Positions 27,770 through 35,731 of a stretch of DNA of 64,000 nt are shown here, in pieces. The notes under the pieces were generated by a model. It ran no database searches and was not told the DNA's origin. It saw only the letters and a list, made by a program, of their open reading frames with translations. The position numbers and the translations under genes were made by a program. The stretch covers positions 90,193 to 154,192 of the IMG/VR virus record IMGVR_UViG_3300034073_002585; one strand, given 5' to 3'. Positions within the stretch are counted from its first letter, which is position 1. Every line of letters starts with the position of its first letter. The stretch is from a virus.

Positions 27770-28695
27770 CAAATCCAGTTAGAATTTCTAACTCAGAGAT
27801 TCAGACTTTTAAGGACTGCAGACGCAGATGGTGGTTTACCTACTACCGACGTCTACGTCCGAAGATTGCAGAATTCACTGGTGCTCTAGCTCTAGGTTCT
27901 CGTATTCACGAGGCCCTAGACAGACACTACTCCACTGGTCAAGACCTTTTAGAAGCCCACGCGGAGCTTGTTAAAGAGGACATGAAGAAGATGAACGATG
28001 CATATCGTGACACGTCTGCCCTTGAGACTGAAGCCGAGCTTGGCCGTGTAATGCTAGAGGGCTACTTAGAGTGGATTGAGCTTAACGGTATTGATGCCGA
28101 GCTAGAAATGATTTCTACAGAAGAAATTATCGAGCGTCCGATGCTAGATGGGCGTGTAACTCTTCAGGGAAAGATTGACATGCGTGTCCGTCGTAAGATT
28201 GATGGCGCTCGCATGTTCCGTGACTTCAAAACTGTTGGTGGCTCTTTTGCCGACTTCGGTTCTATTGCCCACATGAATGAGCAGGTACTGACATATATGC
28301 TCCTAGAAGAGGCTCAGAACAAAGAAGGCGAGCGAGCTGACGGAGCTATCTTCACGATGCTTCGTAAGGTTAAGCGCGGTGCTTATGCTAAGCCGCCGTT
28401 CTATGACCAGATTGAAGTTAGACATAATAAGTTTGCACTGCGTTCGTTTTACGAGCGTTTGGAAGGCACTCTAGAAGACATGATGCGTGTGCGTGATGCT
28501 CTAGATGCAGGTGAGAGCCACTTCCGCCACGTGTACCCTAAACCAAGCAGGGACTGCAAGTGGAAGTGCCAATTCTTCGCTATTTGCCCGTTAGTTGACG
28601 ATGGTTCGGCAGCTGAAGCGGCGATTAGCGATGCGTTTGAGGTCGCCGACCCTTACGGATATTACGGAATCGAAGAGAAGAAGGGAAGTGAGTAA
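27766..28695 (+). CDS. Cas4/RecB-like PD-(D/E)XK nuclease with Fe-S cysteines
   Basis: Overlaps the helicase by four bases (ATGA). The 309-residue protein opens with ISNSEIQTFKDCRRRWWF, has a nuclease core with MFRDFKTVGG (D-X-K strand) near 150, and ends with CKWKCQFFAIC (C264, C268, C274). With C18 these four cysteines are the hallmark of the 4Fe-4S cluster of Cas4/AddB-type nucleases. It likely resects DNA ends in partnership with the adjacent Sak4-like ATPase and SSB. There is no CRISPR array in the window. Confidence 0.82.
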   Translation: MTNPVRISNSEIQTFKDCRRRWWFTYYRRLRPKIAEFTGALALGSRIHEALDRHYSTGQDLLEAHAELVKEDMKKMNDAYRDTSALETEAELGRVMLEGYLEWIELNGIDAELEMISTEEIIERPMLDGRVTLQGKIDMRVRRKIDGARMFRDFKTVGGSFADFGSIAHMNEQVLTYMLLEEAQNKEGERADGAIFTMLRKVKRGAYAKPPFYDQIEVRHNKFALRSFYERLEGTLEDMMRVRDALDAGESHFRHVYPKPSRDCKWKCQFFAICPLVDDGSAAEAAISDAFEVADPYGYYGIEEKKGSE

Positions 28696-29462
28696 TGAGT
28701 AATGCAGTTGACCGCAGTTTAACAATTATGGTTTATGGCGAGTCCAAGGTTGGTAAGTCCAGCTTTGCTGTAACAGCTCCATACCCACGCCTAATGCTCG
28801 ACGTTGAGGGAGGCCACCGCTTCCTACCAATCAACATCAAGTATTGGGACCCGCTTACTGAGGAACCGCCACTAGCAGATGGCACCTGGGACACCGTTGT
28901 AGTCAAGGTAAATGACTATGACGTTGTCATGAAGGCCTTCCAGTGGTTGCAGTCAGGAAAGCACCAGTTCAAGTCCTTGATTATTGACTCCATTTCGGAG
29001 CTCCAGGTCAAGTGCATGGACAACATTGCAGGCACAGAGCAGATGAAGATGCAACAGTGGGGCGAGCTACTTCGCCACATGGGAGCACTTCTTCGTGACC
29101 TCCGTGACCTAACAATGCACCCTACCCAGCCTCTTGAGGCTGTGGTACTGACCGCTATGGCACGTAAGGGTCAGGATGGCGTTTACCGTCCTTACCTTCA
29201 GGGCCAGCTAGCGATTCAGGCCCCATATTTCTATGACATTCTTGGCGCTATTACTGTGGAGACGGAACCAAATCCAGACCCACTACAGCCGCCGTACAAG
29301 GTTCGCAAGATGTATGTCGAGCGTACCCCTGAGTACGAGGCTGGTGAGCGCGTTCAAGGACGTCTAGGCAAGGTAGTACAGCAGGGAGACCTTGGGGTCG
29401 AACGCATGCTGGACATGGTCTTCGGAGAAAAGAAGACACAAACAACAAGTAAAACCAACTAA
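28695..29462 (+). CDS. Sak4-like RecA-fold ATPase (recombinase)
   Basis: Overlaps the nuclease stop (TAATG). 255 residues with Walker A GESKVGKSS at about 14-22, a strand PRLMLDVEGGH, Walker B-like FKSLIIDSISEL near 97, and a C-terminal part that contacts subunits in RecA-like rings. Sak4 proteins are small RecA/Rad51 relatives of phages that act with a cognate SSB, which is exactly the next gene here. Confidence 0.8.
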   Translation: MSNAVDRSLTIMVYGESKVGKSSFAVTAPYPRLMLDVEGGHRFLPINIKYWDPLTEEPPLADGTWDTVVVKVNDYDVVMKAFQWLQSGKHQFKSLIIDSISELQVKCMDNIAGTEQMKMQQWGELLRHMGALLRDLRDLTMHPTQPLEAVVLTAMARKGQDGVYRPYLQGQLAIQAPYFYDILGAITVETEPNPDPLQPPYKVRKMYVERTPEYEAGERVQGRLGKVVQQGDLGVERMLDMVFGEKKTQTTSKTN

Positions 29463-29473
29463 GGAAGGCAGTT

Positions 29474-30007
29474 ATGACTACTGTTAATTTCGCAGAGCTC
29501 GTCCAGAAGGCTGGAGATGCTGCTGCAAGCACTAACTATGAACCACTACCAGAGGGAGACTACGAGCTAAAGATTCTTGACGCTCAGGCTACTCAGACCT
29601 CCACTGGTAAGCTCATGTTCAAGATTACGACTGAGGTCCAGGGCGGTCCGCACGATAAGCGCCGCGTCTGGGACCAGTGGGTAGTTACTCCAGACAATGA
29701 GACCGCTATGAACATCTTTTTTGCAAAGGGTGCAGCTATCGGTCTAGGCAAGGAGTACTGGCTAGCAAACCCTTCACCTGCACAGGTGGAGCAGGCTCTT
29801 CAGGGCCGTACTTTCCGTGGCAAGATTGCTATCCGCACTTACCAGGGTAAGCAGGGAAACGAGATTAAGAGCTACTACAGCTCTAGAATTGCTTCCCCTT
29901 CAGCTTCAGCTGCTCCAGTAGCTGCAGCCCCTGCTCCAGCCCCAGCGCCTGCACCTGCTCCAGCTCCTGCATCTCCAGTAGCTGGCAGTGAGGACGCACC
30001 GTTCTAA
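29474..30007 (+). CDS. ssb: single-stranded DNA-binding protein
   Basis: 177 residues. An OB-fold-like body (EGDYELKILDAQATQTSTGK, RRVWDQWVV, FRGKIAIRTYQGKQGNE) is followed by a Pro-Ala-rich linker (about 145-168) and an acidic tip EDAPF. The linker plus acidic phenylalanine-ended tip is the partner-recruiting tail of bacterial and phage SSBs. It follows the Sak4-like gene, a pairing known from other phages. DUF669-type SSBs look similar. Confidence 0.82.
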   Translation: MTTVNFAELVQKAGDAAASTNYEPLPEGDYELKILDAQATQTSTGKLMFKITTEVQGGPHDKRRVWDQWVVTPDNETAMNIFFAKGAAIGLGKEYWLANPSPAQVEQALQGRTFRGKIAIRTYQGKQGNEIKSYYSSRIASPSASAAPVAAAPAPAPAPAPAPAPASPVAGSEDAPF

Positions 30008-30020
30008 ACAATATGTAGAA

Positions 30021-30048
30021 GGCAGGGTGGCTCTCGGGTCGCCCTGCC
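30021..30048 (+). terminator. GC-rich hairpin after ssb
   Basis: GGCAGGGTGGC (30021-30031) pairs with GTCGCCCTGCC (30038-30048) over 11 bp with two G-U pairs and a six-base loop. No T-tract follows, so it may be a partial terminator or an mRNA 3' stabiliser. Confidence 0.55.
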
Positions 30049-30070
30049 AACTACTTAATTAGGGAAAATA

Positions 30071-31081
30071 ATGAAAATACTTTTTACTGGCATGGGAACT
30101 CACCACTGCAAAAAGCCAGAAAACGCTAGTTTCTTTTCGCTTTTGTCTGACATGGTAGAAAATTTTTCCCAGGTGGAGTGGAAGTCTCCTGACGTAACGT
30201 GGACTAGAGAGTATCTAGAATCCTACGATGCGATTATATTTGGCATGCTACCTCCAACCGCCCTGAGCGCAAATAAACTATATGGCGGATTAAATGTATT
30301 AGGTTTGATGTTTGACTCGCCTAAACTAAAGCTAGTAGTAGATAGCCCACAAATTTGGCAATACAAAAACAGTATCTCGGCTGTTGCAAAAGATTATGGG
30401 TATTTGTTAAATAACGCTTATAATAAAAAAGAAGGATACCAGTACGCAAAAAATAACGAGTATATAGTGTCTCGTGCCTGTGCTCATATGTTGGTTTCCG
30501 AATGGCCCAAAATTCTATATCCGTCTTTGCCTTGGAACTCAGACAACAGGGTAGCTCAGGCTTTAAGATTTGTAGACTCTTCAAGCCTCGTTGGACTAAA
30601 TCTTGACTCTAAATTAATTTTGCCAGAACCTACGAGGATAGGGAGAGAGGACTACTGGTCAGTAGAAAACCACAAAAATAGTTGGGTTGACTACATATCT
30701 AAGTCTATGTCTTTCCCTATGAAGGCAACAAAGTCTGGAAAAAAGACAGACGATTTGTATGCAGCCGAGACTATAGAAAATGGAGTCGGGCTTATTGTAC
30801 CGCCTCAGGAAAGAAACATGATTACATGGTGGAACTATAGACTAGTTCAAGCCATGAACACCAGTACCCCCGTAGTGACATATTGGACAGATACCAAGGA
30901 CTTTGACGCCTCCTGGGCATCACTGGCGTATCAAGTAGAAGATATGTCAGCAGTAAAAAGACAGACACTTGCTTCTAGACAACGCGAGGTCTACTTGGAA
31001 AACATAGACAGAGAAGAATTTGTAGTCGAAAAGCTACAAAATATTCTGCTAGACTCTAAAAAGGAGAGAAATTATGCCTGA
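30071..31081 (+). CDS. possible GT-B-like glycosyltransferase
   Basis: 336 residues from ATG 30071 (AGGGAAAAT upstream). It has a Rossmann-like start (MKILFTGMGTHH), a DAIIFGMLPP strand near 55, a helix-strand segment LVVDSPQIWQYK near 95, and NYRLVQAMNTSTPVVTYW near 262, which resembles the nucleotide-sugar end of GT-B enzymes. This is a weak match; a DNA- or protein-glycosylating role would fit the other glycosyltransferases in this genome. AT-rich codon use differs from the ssb gene before it, hinting at a separate origin. Confidence 0.35.
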   Translation: MKILFTGMGTHHCKKPENASFFSLLSDMVENFSQVEWKSPDVTWTREYLESYDAIIFGMLPPTALSANKLYGGLNVLGLMFDSPKLKLVVDSPQIWQYKNSISAVAKDYGYLLNNAYNKKEGYQYAKNNEYIVSRACAHMLVSEWPKILYPSLPWNSDNRVAQALRFVDSSSLVGLNLDSKLILPEPTRIGREDYWSVENHKNSWVDYISKSMSFPMKATKSGKKTDDLYAAETIENGVGLIVPPQERNMITWWNYRLVQAMNTSTPVVTYWTDTKDFDASWASLAYQVEDMSAVKRQTLASRQREVYLENIDREEFVVEKLQNILLDSKKERNYA

Positions 31082-31508
31082 AATAAATCGCGAATGGATT
31101 ATCGAACAACTTCAAGCTGCAAAGGTTAAGGTTGGTTCTGGTAAAGCTATTATGAAGCTTTTAGAAGCCTGGGAAGAGATTCCTGAACTTAGTGACAATA
31201 TGAAAGAAGAAGTACTTAAGATTTTCCCTCTTGTTGCTAGAGGAGTGGTTCTTAAGGTAGAGGAAGATGACAATGACTACAAATGGGTCCCACTGCAACC
31301 AGGACAAATCTCAGTCGGAGATGTCGTCCGTGTTAAAGCAGATGCTTATGAGGACAAGCTCGGACCCATTCACAACGGTCGCCGCGGCACAGTGGTTGCA
31401 GTCCGCTATGGCGACGTCATCTTCAACGACACCGACGGGAAAAAGCCAGAACTAAAGGGTGCCCACTATTCTCCTTACAAGTTAGAGAAAAGAGTAAGGA
31501 AAAACTAA
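31074..31508 (+). CDS. hypothetical protein with KOW/SH3-like domain
   Basis: Overlaps the previous gene by eight bases. The N-terminal 60 residues are helical and charged; the C-terminal half (ISVGDVVRVKADAY, HNGRRGTVVAVRYGDVIF) has the strand-turn-glycine pattern of KOW or SH3-like barrels, which bind RNA, DNA or ribosomes. No known name. Confidence 0.55.
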   Translation: MPEINREWIIEQLQAAKVKVGSGKAIMKLLEAWEEIPELSDNMKEEVLKIFPLVARGVVLKVEEDDNDYKWVPLQPGQISVGDVVRVKADAYEDKLGPIHNGRRGTVVAVRYGDVIFNDTDGKKPELKGAHYSPYKLEKRVRKN

Positions 31509-31762
31509 TGCGTACTTCATTCGAGCTAAAAATTACTGCTAGTAATATTAAAGAAGCTAAAGCCACAGCAATCCAAAAAATATCTTCTTTTCTTTCTATA
31601 GAAGAGAGTAAAGTCTCAGATGAAGTAAATATGGAACTCAAGGTCTCTTATCCAGAGGCTAAGACACTGGCTGAAATTACTCAGGCAGAGGATTCAAATA
31701 TATTTGTGGTGACAGTCTACGGTTCAGTGAAACAGAGTGTTGCAAAACCTTTTGGTTTTTAG
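31508..31762 (+). CDS. hypothetical 84-residue protein
   Basis: Overlaps the preceding stop (TAATG). It shows alternating strands and one amphipathic helix (NIKEAKATAIQKISSFL) but no known motif. It is the last gene of this operon before a sigma-70-like promoter. Confidence 0.6.
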   Translation: MRTSFELKITASNIKEAKATAIQKISSFLSIEESKVSDEVNMELKVSYPEAKTLAEITQAEDSNIFVVTVYGSVKQSVAKPFGF

Positions 31763-31791
31763 TTGACAAATAAATAAAATACTGCTAGCTT
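31763..31791 (+). promoter_or_regulatory. sigma-70-like promoter giving a leaderless mRNA
   Basis: Perfect -35 TTGACA (31763-31768), a 17-base spacer, an extended TG one base ahead, and -10 TAGCTT (31786-31791). The expected first base is at the ATG at 31798 itself, and there is no ribosome site, so the transcript should start at its start codon, as is common in actinobacteria. Confidence 0.7.
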
Positions 31792-31797
31792 GTACCT

Positions 31798-32289
31798 ATG
31801 CAAACATTTGTACCCCTGCTTGGCTCAGCAGATACAGCCAAAGTGTTAGACCGTGCCCGCCTGAATAAGCAAGCTCTTGAAGGTTGGCAAATTCTAATGA
31901 ACTTAGTTCAACTAGACCCTCAGGGTAACCACCGTATATCTAAAGGTTGGTCCAACCACCCAGCCGTTAAGATGTGGCGTGGTCACGAAGGCGCTCTCAC
32001 GGTCTACATCGTCAAGATGGTTATGGAATGGGAGAAGCGTGGCTATAAGTCCACTATTGCCAAAAAAGCTGTCACCACATACATCCAAGCCGTCAAGCTA
32101 GGTCGTATTACTCAGGGCAGTCACCGTCTTCCTGCATGGATGAGAGACAAAGAACTTTTTGACCAGATTGCATCCAGTCACCGTATGGCTTTACTCAACA
32201 AAGACTACGAGTGGTACAGTCAGTTTGGTTGGCCTGAAGATGCTGGCACTAGACCAGACACGTACGACTACGTTTGGCCAGTACAGTAA
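31798..32289 (+). CDS. pyrimidine dimer DNA glycosylase-like protein (MSMEG_6728 family)
   Basis: 163 residues starting with MQTFVPLLGSADTAKVLDRARLNKQ and containing NHPAVKMWRGHEGALTVYI near 52-70; both blocks are typical of the family of T4 endonuclease V-like proteins found in actinobacteria and their phages. Its expected role is cutting UV-damaged DNA at pyrimidine dimers. The catalytic Thr of T4 DenV is not obvious, so activity is not assured. It appears to be read from a leaderless mRNA. Confidence 0.65.
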   Translation: MQTFVPLLGSADTAKVLDRARLNKQALEGWQILMNLVQLDPQGNHRISKGWSNHPAVKMWRGHEGALTVYIVKMVMEWEKRGYKSTIAKKAVTTYIQAVKLGRITQGSHRLPAWMRDKELFDQIASSHRMALLNKDYEWYSQFGWPEDAGTRPDTYDYVWPVQ

Positions 32290-32338
32290 TTTTGTAATTT
32301 ACGGTAAGGTTTACGCATAAGCTACTAAATTTGTAGCT

Positions 32339-32677
32339 ATGAGACGTAAAAAGCAAGTATCTGAGCCTGTTTGGCTTACCTGGGAGGGCGAAGATTTTCC
32401 TCGTAAGTTCCATTCTGACTCGGTAGTTTTTTATATTAGTGAACACATTTATTTGGATGAAGATGTTGTTGCCAAAAAGTCGCTGGCACGTCAGATACAA
32501 CTAGAGGGGCTCTCCTACTCCTTGGGAGAATCACTTCGCCTTATAGAAGATTCCTGGGTAACAAAGGCTGGATACTATTTTGAAGATGGCGATGAGGACT
32601 ATCCTGTCTACTGTGAAATAGATGATTTAGATATTGAATGGGATGCCACATTCGTGGAGGTTCCAGTTGTTTGTTAA
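32339..32677 (+). CDS. hypothetical 112-residue protein
   Basis: The ATG at 32339 has no ribosome site and lies seven bases after TAAATT (32326-32331), so it may also be leaderless. The protein starts with a basic MRRKKQ and ends acidic; VWLTWEGEDFPRKFHSDSVV suggests strands. No family recognised. It overlaps the WhiB gene, so the two are probably co-transcribed. Confidence 0.55.
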   Translation: MRRKKQVSEPVWLTWEGEDFPRKFHSDSVVFYISEHIYLDEDVVAKKSLARQIQLEGLSYSLGESLRLIEDSWVTKAGYYFEDGDEDYPVYCEIDDLDIEWDATFVEVPVVC

Positions 32678-33119
32678 TAGTCCAGACTGGCACGAAGATG
32701 CCGAGTGCGGTAAGGTCGAGCATGCCGACAAAATGGATAACTTTTTTGCAAATAAGCCTTCTCAGCAATGGGAAGCAAAAAAACTATGTAATGTCTGCCC
32801 AGTAAGAAAAGATTGCATTAAGTGGGCACTAGATAATAAGCAGCTCTGGGGTATTTGGGGTGGACTTGATTCCCGGCAGATTAGAAATACCCTCTCAGTT
32901 AACTGGGACGGTCAAGAGATGCGTTATAAGAGATTCCCGCTCTGCCCTAACTGCAGAGCAAAAACAGATAAACTAAAAACAGCGGTTGTTGATAGACCAG
33001 ACGGCGGCAGATGGGCAACTATGCGTATAGTTGGCTGTACCGAGTGTCACTTTACTTGGCAGAGCCGAACCAGTGCAAATGCGGTAGATGCCTATCACGC
33101 ACAGAAAGATAAAAACTAG
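32667..33119 (+). CDS. whiB: WhiB-like Fe-S transcription regulator with extra zinc ribbon
   Basis: The TTG at 32667 has GGAGG six bases upstream and gives 150 residues; an upstream in-frame start would lie inside the preceding gene. Four cysteines (C14, C41, C44, C50) and the GIWGG turn near 62-66 are the WhiB signature for a 4Fe-4S cluster. An unusual C-terminal extension has two more CxxC pairs (C93/C96 and C124/C127), a likely zinc ribbon. WhiB proteins bind the host sigma factor; the phage copy may redirect host transcription. Presence of this gene is the best host marker in the window. Confidence 0.87.
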   Translation: MFVNSPDWHEDAECGKVEHADKMDNFFANKPSQQWEAKKLCNVCPVRKDCIKWALDNKQLWGIWGGLDSRQIRNTLSVNWDGQEMRYKRFPLCPNCRAKTDKLKTAVVDRPDGGRWATMRIVGCTECHFTWQSRTSANAVDAYHAQKDKN

Positions 33120-34198
33120 TCTTTTTGTTCGTAGTATTTCATATTTGCTTTTAAGCGCTCATTTTCTGGGTTTAACCTAAGAGCCTCGGTTCCGTAAATA
33201 AAAGCGTCTTCAACGTTTCCTTCGTAATAACTTGCAATTGCTGCCAAATCCCATGGTAGATATCCCCAGGCGAAAGCTTCACACAAATAATCTAGGGGCT
33301 TCTCTACGATATCTAGAGCCTTTTTAGCGAAATGCAAGCAACTTGCCCAAGATTGGACAGAATACAGATGCTGAGACATTTCAACCAAAGCTTCCCTACG
33401 ACCAGGAGCTTCTTTAATTGCCTGTATCAGCCATTCTTCTCGGTTGTCAGGTTCAATTTTGGCTAGGTACCTCATAGAAGCTGCTCTCTCTGGGGCCCAG
33501 ACGGCAGTAGGCAGGCTCAGGTGGCGTTTAAATTGCTTAGCTGCCTCTTCGTATAAGCCATTAAAATAAAGCTCTCTAGCGTAATAATAGGCGTTTCTGT
33601 CGTCCTCTGGTCTTTCATCTACGGCCATTTTTAGGAGGGGAAAATATTGTCCACGCGACTTTGTATTGTCTGGGTGATGGTGAATTTCTAGTCCAATCCA
33701 ACCCTGGGTTTCTTTAGTGTCGCCATATGTGCGAAGAACTTCGTGGACTGGGTGAGTCCACCTGTAGCCCCTGCGTGCATGAATCTTATCTCCGCCGTAC
33801 TGAAGGCTTGGCACAGTTTCTGCCTCATCCAGCCAATTCCAGGTATATTGATATCTGGGACGTGTCCAGCCACTGGAAAGTGCATCTGTCAAGTGGTCCT
33901 TCCAACCAGGAAGAAGCACTTCATCCATGTCCAGGGCAATACAGTAGTCAATGTCCTCTGGAATGGCTACGAGCGATGCATTGCGAGCGTCATCAAAACG
34001 CCAAGGACGCACTTTTACGTCAATCACGTTGATTCCAAGCTTAATTGCAGTTTCACGGGTGCCATCTGTACTACCTGTATCTGCAATTAAGAGGTAATCA
34101 GCGTCTTTTGCGCTCTCATACCATCTTTCGACAAATTGCTCCTCGTTGAGGGCAATTGTGTATACGGCTACTTTGGCTCTTTTACTCTTTTTATCCAT
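33116..34198 (-). CDS. family 2 glycosyltransferase with TPR-like C-terminus
   Basis: 360 residues. The N-terminus is a GT-A domain: VYTIALNEEQFVERWYESAK, LIADTGSTDGT and the DxD-like ALDMDEVL near 88-95. The second half is helical repeat (AAKQFKRHLSLP, AEAFAWGYLP, YGTEALRLNPENERLK) like TPRs of O-glycosylation enzymes. This layout, GT2 plus TPR, occurs in proteins that glycosylate other proteins. It ends convergently with WhiB, stops overlapping. The target is unknown; virion fibres are candidates. Confidence 0.75.
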   Translation of the reverse strand: MDKKSKRAKVAVYTIALNEEQFVERWYESAKDADYLLIADTGSTDGTRETAIKLGINVIDVKVRPWRFDDARNASLVAIPEDIDYCIALDMDEVLLPGWKDHLTDALSSGWTRPRYQYTWNWLDEAETVPSLQYGGDKIHARRGYRWTHPVHEVLRTYGDTKETQGWIGLEIHHHPDNTKSRGQYFPLLKMAVDERPEDDRNAYYYARELYFNGLYEEAAKQFKRHLSLPTAVWAPERAASMRYLAKIEPDNREEWLIQAIKEAPGRREALVEMSQHLYSVQSWASCLHFAKKALDIVEKPLDYLCEAFAWGYLPWDLAAIASYYEGNVEDAFIYGTEALRLNPENERLKANMKYYEQKD

Positions 34199-34803
34199 AT
34201 TTGTAGTCCATTGTCTATAACTTGAAACTCATTAGAATAGCACGCCACAATACCGTCAACAGCTGGCTTTGGGTCTGCCCAGATGCCTTTACCTTGAGTC
34301 CATAGGTAGTCATCAAATGCTACAATCCCGCCTAACCCGACGCGGTGTACTGCATTTATGCCATCTTTTAGTACCTGAGGTGCCTCATGTCCTCCGTCAA
34401 TATATATGAAATGAAAACCTCTTTTACCTTCTTCACTTGCAAAAAAGCTGTCGCTGGTGCCTTTGTAAACTTTAAGTCTTCCAGACTTTAATTTTTCAGC
34501 GTGTCTTTCCAGGTAAGTATCTTCTACTGATTTCCAATCTATAGTTTTGTGCTCTGATTCATCTGAACCCTCCCATGTGTCTACATCTAAAAGAGTCGAC
34601 TCTGGGTGGGTCAAGACATTATCAAAAAGCCACTGGGTAGCATCTCCAGTGTATGCTCCTATTTGGAGGCACTGGATTGGTTGACCAGCGTACGGCATTA
34701 AATTTCTGAAGAAATAGACATCTGCTTTCCCTCTAATAAACCAGTTGGCGTATTCCATTAATCTACCTTCTTCCCCACTTAACAAAATTCCATCCACGTT
34801 CAT
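34168..34803 (-). CDS. SAM-dependent methyltransferase (class I)
   Basis: 211 residues. Motif I is CLQIGAYTGDATQWL near 49-63, then an acidic strand end (LLDVDTWEGSDE), FHFIYIDGGHEAPQVLKDG near 130-148 and GGIVAFDDYLW near 158-168, all as in Methyltransf_24 proteins that often modify sugars or their carriers. It overlaps the GT2 gene, so it may act in the same decoration pathway. Confidence 0.7.
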   Translation of the reverse strand: MNVDGILLSGEEGRLMEYANWFIRGKADVYFFRNLMPYAGQPIQCLQIGAYTGDATQWLFDNVLTHPESTLLDVDTWEGSDESEHKTIDWKSVEDTYLERHAEKLKSGRLKVYKGTSDSFFASEEGKRGFHFIYIDGGHEAPQVLKDGINAVHRVGLGGIVAFDDYLWTQGKGIWADPKPAVDGIVACYSNEFQVIDNGLQIWIKRVKEPK

Positions 34804-34966
34804 GTAAATAATAAAGTACAGTCTTTGTTAAGACTTCCAGTGAAGCTATAGATGCTGCTGCAACTGGTTCTTTAGTTATTAGCCATGCTATTAGAAATGT
34901 GTCGGCAGTTCCTATAGCTCTCCATGAGAGTGCCTTTGCTGCAGACCTAGCTCTAGTTACTTTCAT
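34763..34966 (-). CDS. DUF2061-like small membrane protein
   Basis: 67 residues with the family pattern: KALSWRAIGTADTFLIAWLITKEP then EVLTKTVLYYLHERGW (both given in part). Two hydrophobic stretches should span the membrane. Function of DUF2061 is unknown; homologues often lie beside sulfate-assimilation or APS-kinase-type genes, which matches the next gene upstream. It overlaps both neighbours. Confidence 0.75.
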   Translation of the reverse strand: MKVTRARSAAKALSWRAIGTADTFLIAWLITKEPVAAASIASLEVLTKTVLYYLHERGWNFVKWGRR

Positions 34967-35730
34967 ATTCCTAATTCTTTTCGTTTTTGGGTAGCAGATA
35001 TGGATTGAAGTTCAGCACTAAGCTCTACTTTCTCAATCCTATATCCAACGTCTCTTCCATAAATAATATTAGTTATATTAGGCAATCTTAATATCACAGT
35101 ATTACTCTCACTGCTTTTACTGTTTTGTTTCATATAAACAACAACTTCATCAACACTCAGGGGGTCTTTTTCTGAAGTTAAATGGGTATCCCTAATTCCC
35201 ACTAAAACCTGTTCTGTTCGTAGGTGCGCCTGAGTCTTCAACGCTTCGTGTCCCTCATGCCATGGTTGATATCTTCCAAGCATTAACGTAGTAGGAAGTT
35301 TCCAGTCAACGAGATTTAATAGGCCCAGGACCGCGTCTTTTTCTTCATCTAGCGTTAGACCGTTTTTTATTTCTAAGCTATAAAAAGTAGATTCTGGTGA
35401 TTCCCAAATAGAGTTGGTGTCCTCGTATCTGCTTTTATCTACTCTATTTATGTAGATTTTAAAGTCTGAATCTCCGAACGCTAGTCTTGTCTGTTTAGTA
35501 GGATTTACAAAATCCACGAAAACTAACTTACCCTGATTGGAAAGAAGTCTAGCAATTGCCCCCAATCTCCTGGCGTGCTCCACTCTATCCTCTAAAGAAA
35601 ATCCCAGGTCCGAGCTCAAGTCAGCTCTAATTTCATCAGCATTTATATGTATAGCATCAGTGTGCTCTAAAAGTTTTTTGCATAAAGATGTTTTTCCAGA
35701 ACCAGGAAGCCCGAAAAAAACTACAATCAT
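34963..35730 (-). CDS. APS-kinase-like P-loop kinase fused to nucleotidyltransferase
   Basis: 255 residues. The N-terminal domain has Walker A GLPGSGKTS (7-15), INADEIRADLS and a lid region as in adenylylsulfate kinases. The C-terminal domain (about 148-255) has GRYQPWHEGH, the HxGH signature of NMNAT/cytidylyl-/sulfurylase-type nucleotidyltransferases, and ends SATQKRKELG, like the ISxTxxR motif. A kinase joined to an HxGH enzyme recalls PAPS synthetase, though the second domain looks closer to NMNAT than to ATP sulfurylase. Located directly beside a sulfotransferase. Confidence 0.7.
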   Translation of the reverse strand: MIVVFFGLPGSGKTSLCKKLLEHTDAIHINADEIRADLSSDLGFSLEDRVEHARRLGAIARLLSNQGKLVFVDFVNPTKQTRLAFGDSDFKIYINRVDKSRYEDTNSIWESPESTFYSLEIKNGLTLDEEKDAVLGLLNLVDWKLPTTLMLGRYQPWHEGHEALKTQAHLRTEQVLVGIRDTHLTSEKDPLSVDEVVVYMKQNSKSSESNTVILRLPNITNIIYGRDVGYRIEKVELSAELQSISATQKRKELGI

Positions 35731-35731
35731 T

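Noticed and set aside
27766-28695. Cas4 as part of a CRISPR system
   Set aside because: No repeats with spacers and no other Cas genes; Fe-S PD-(D/E)XK nucleases are common in phage recombination modules.
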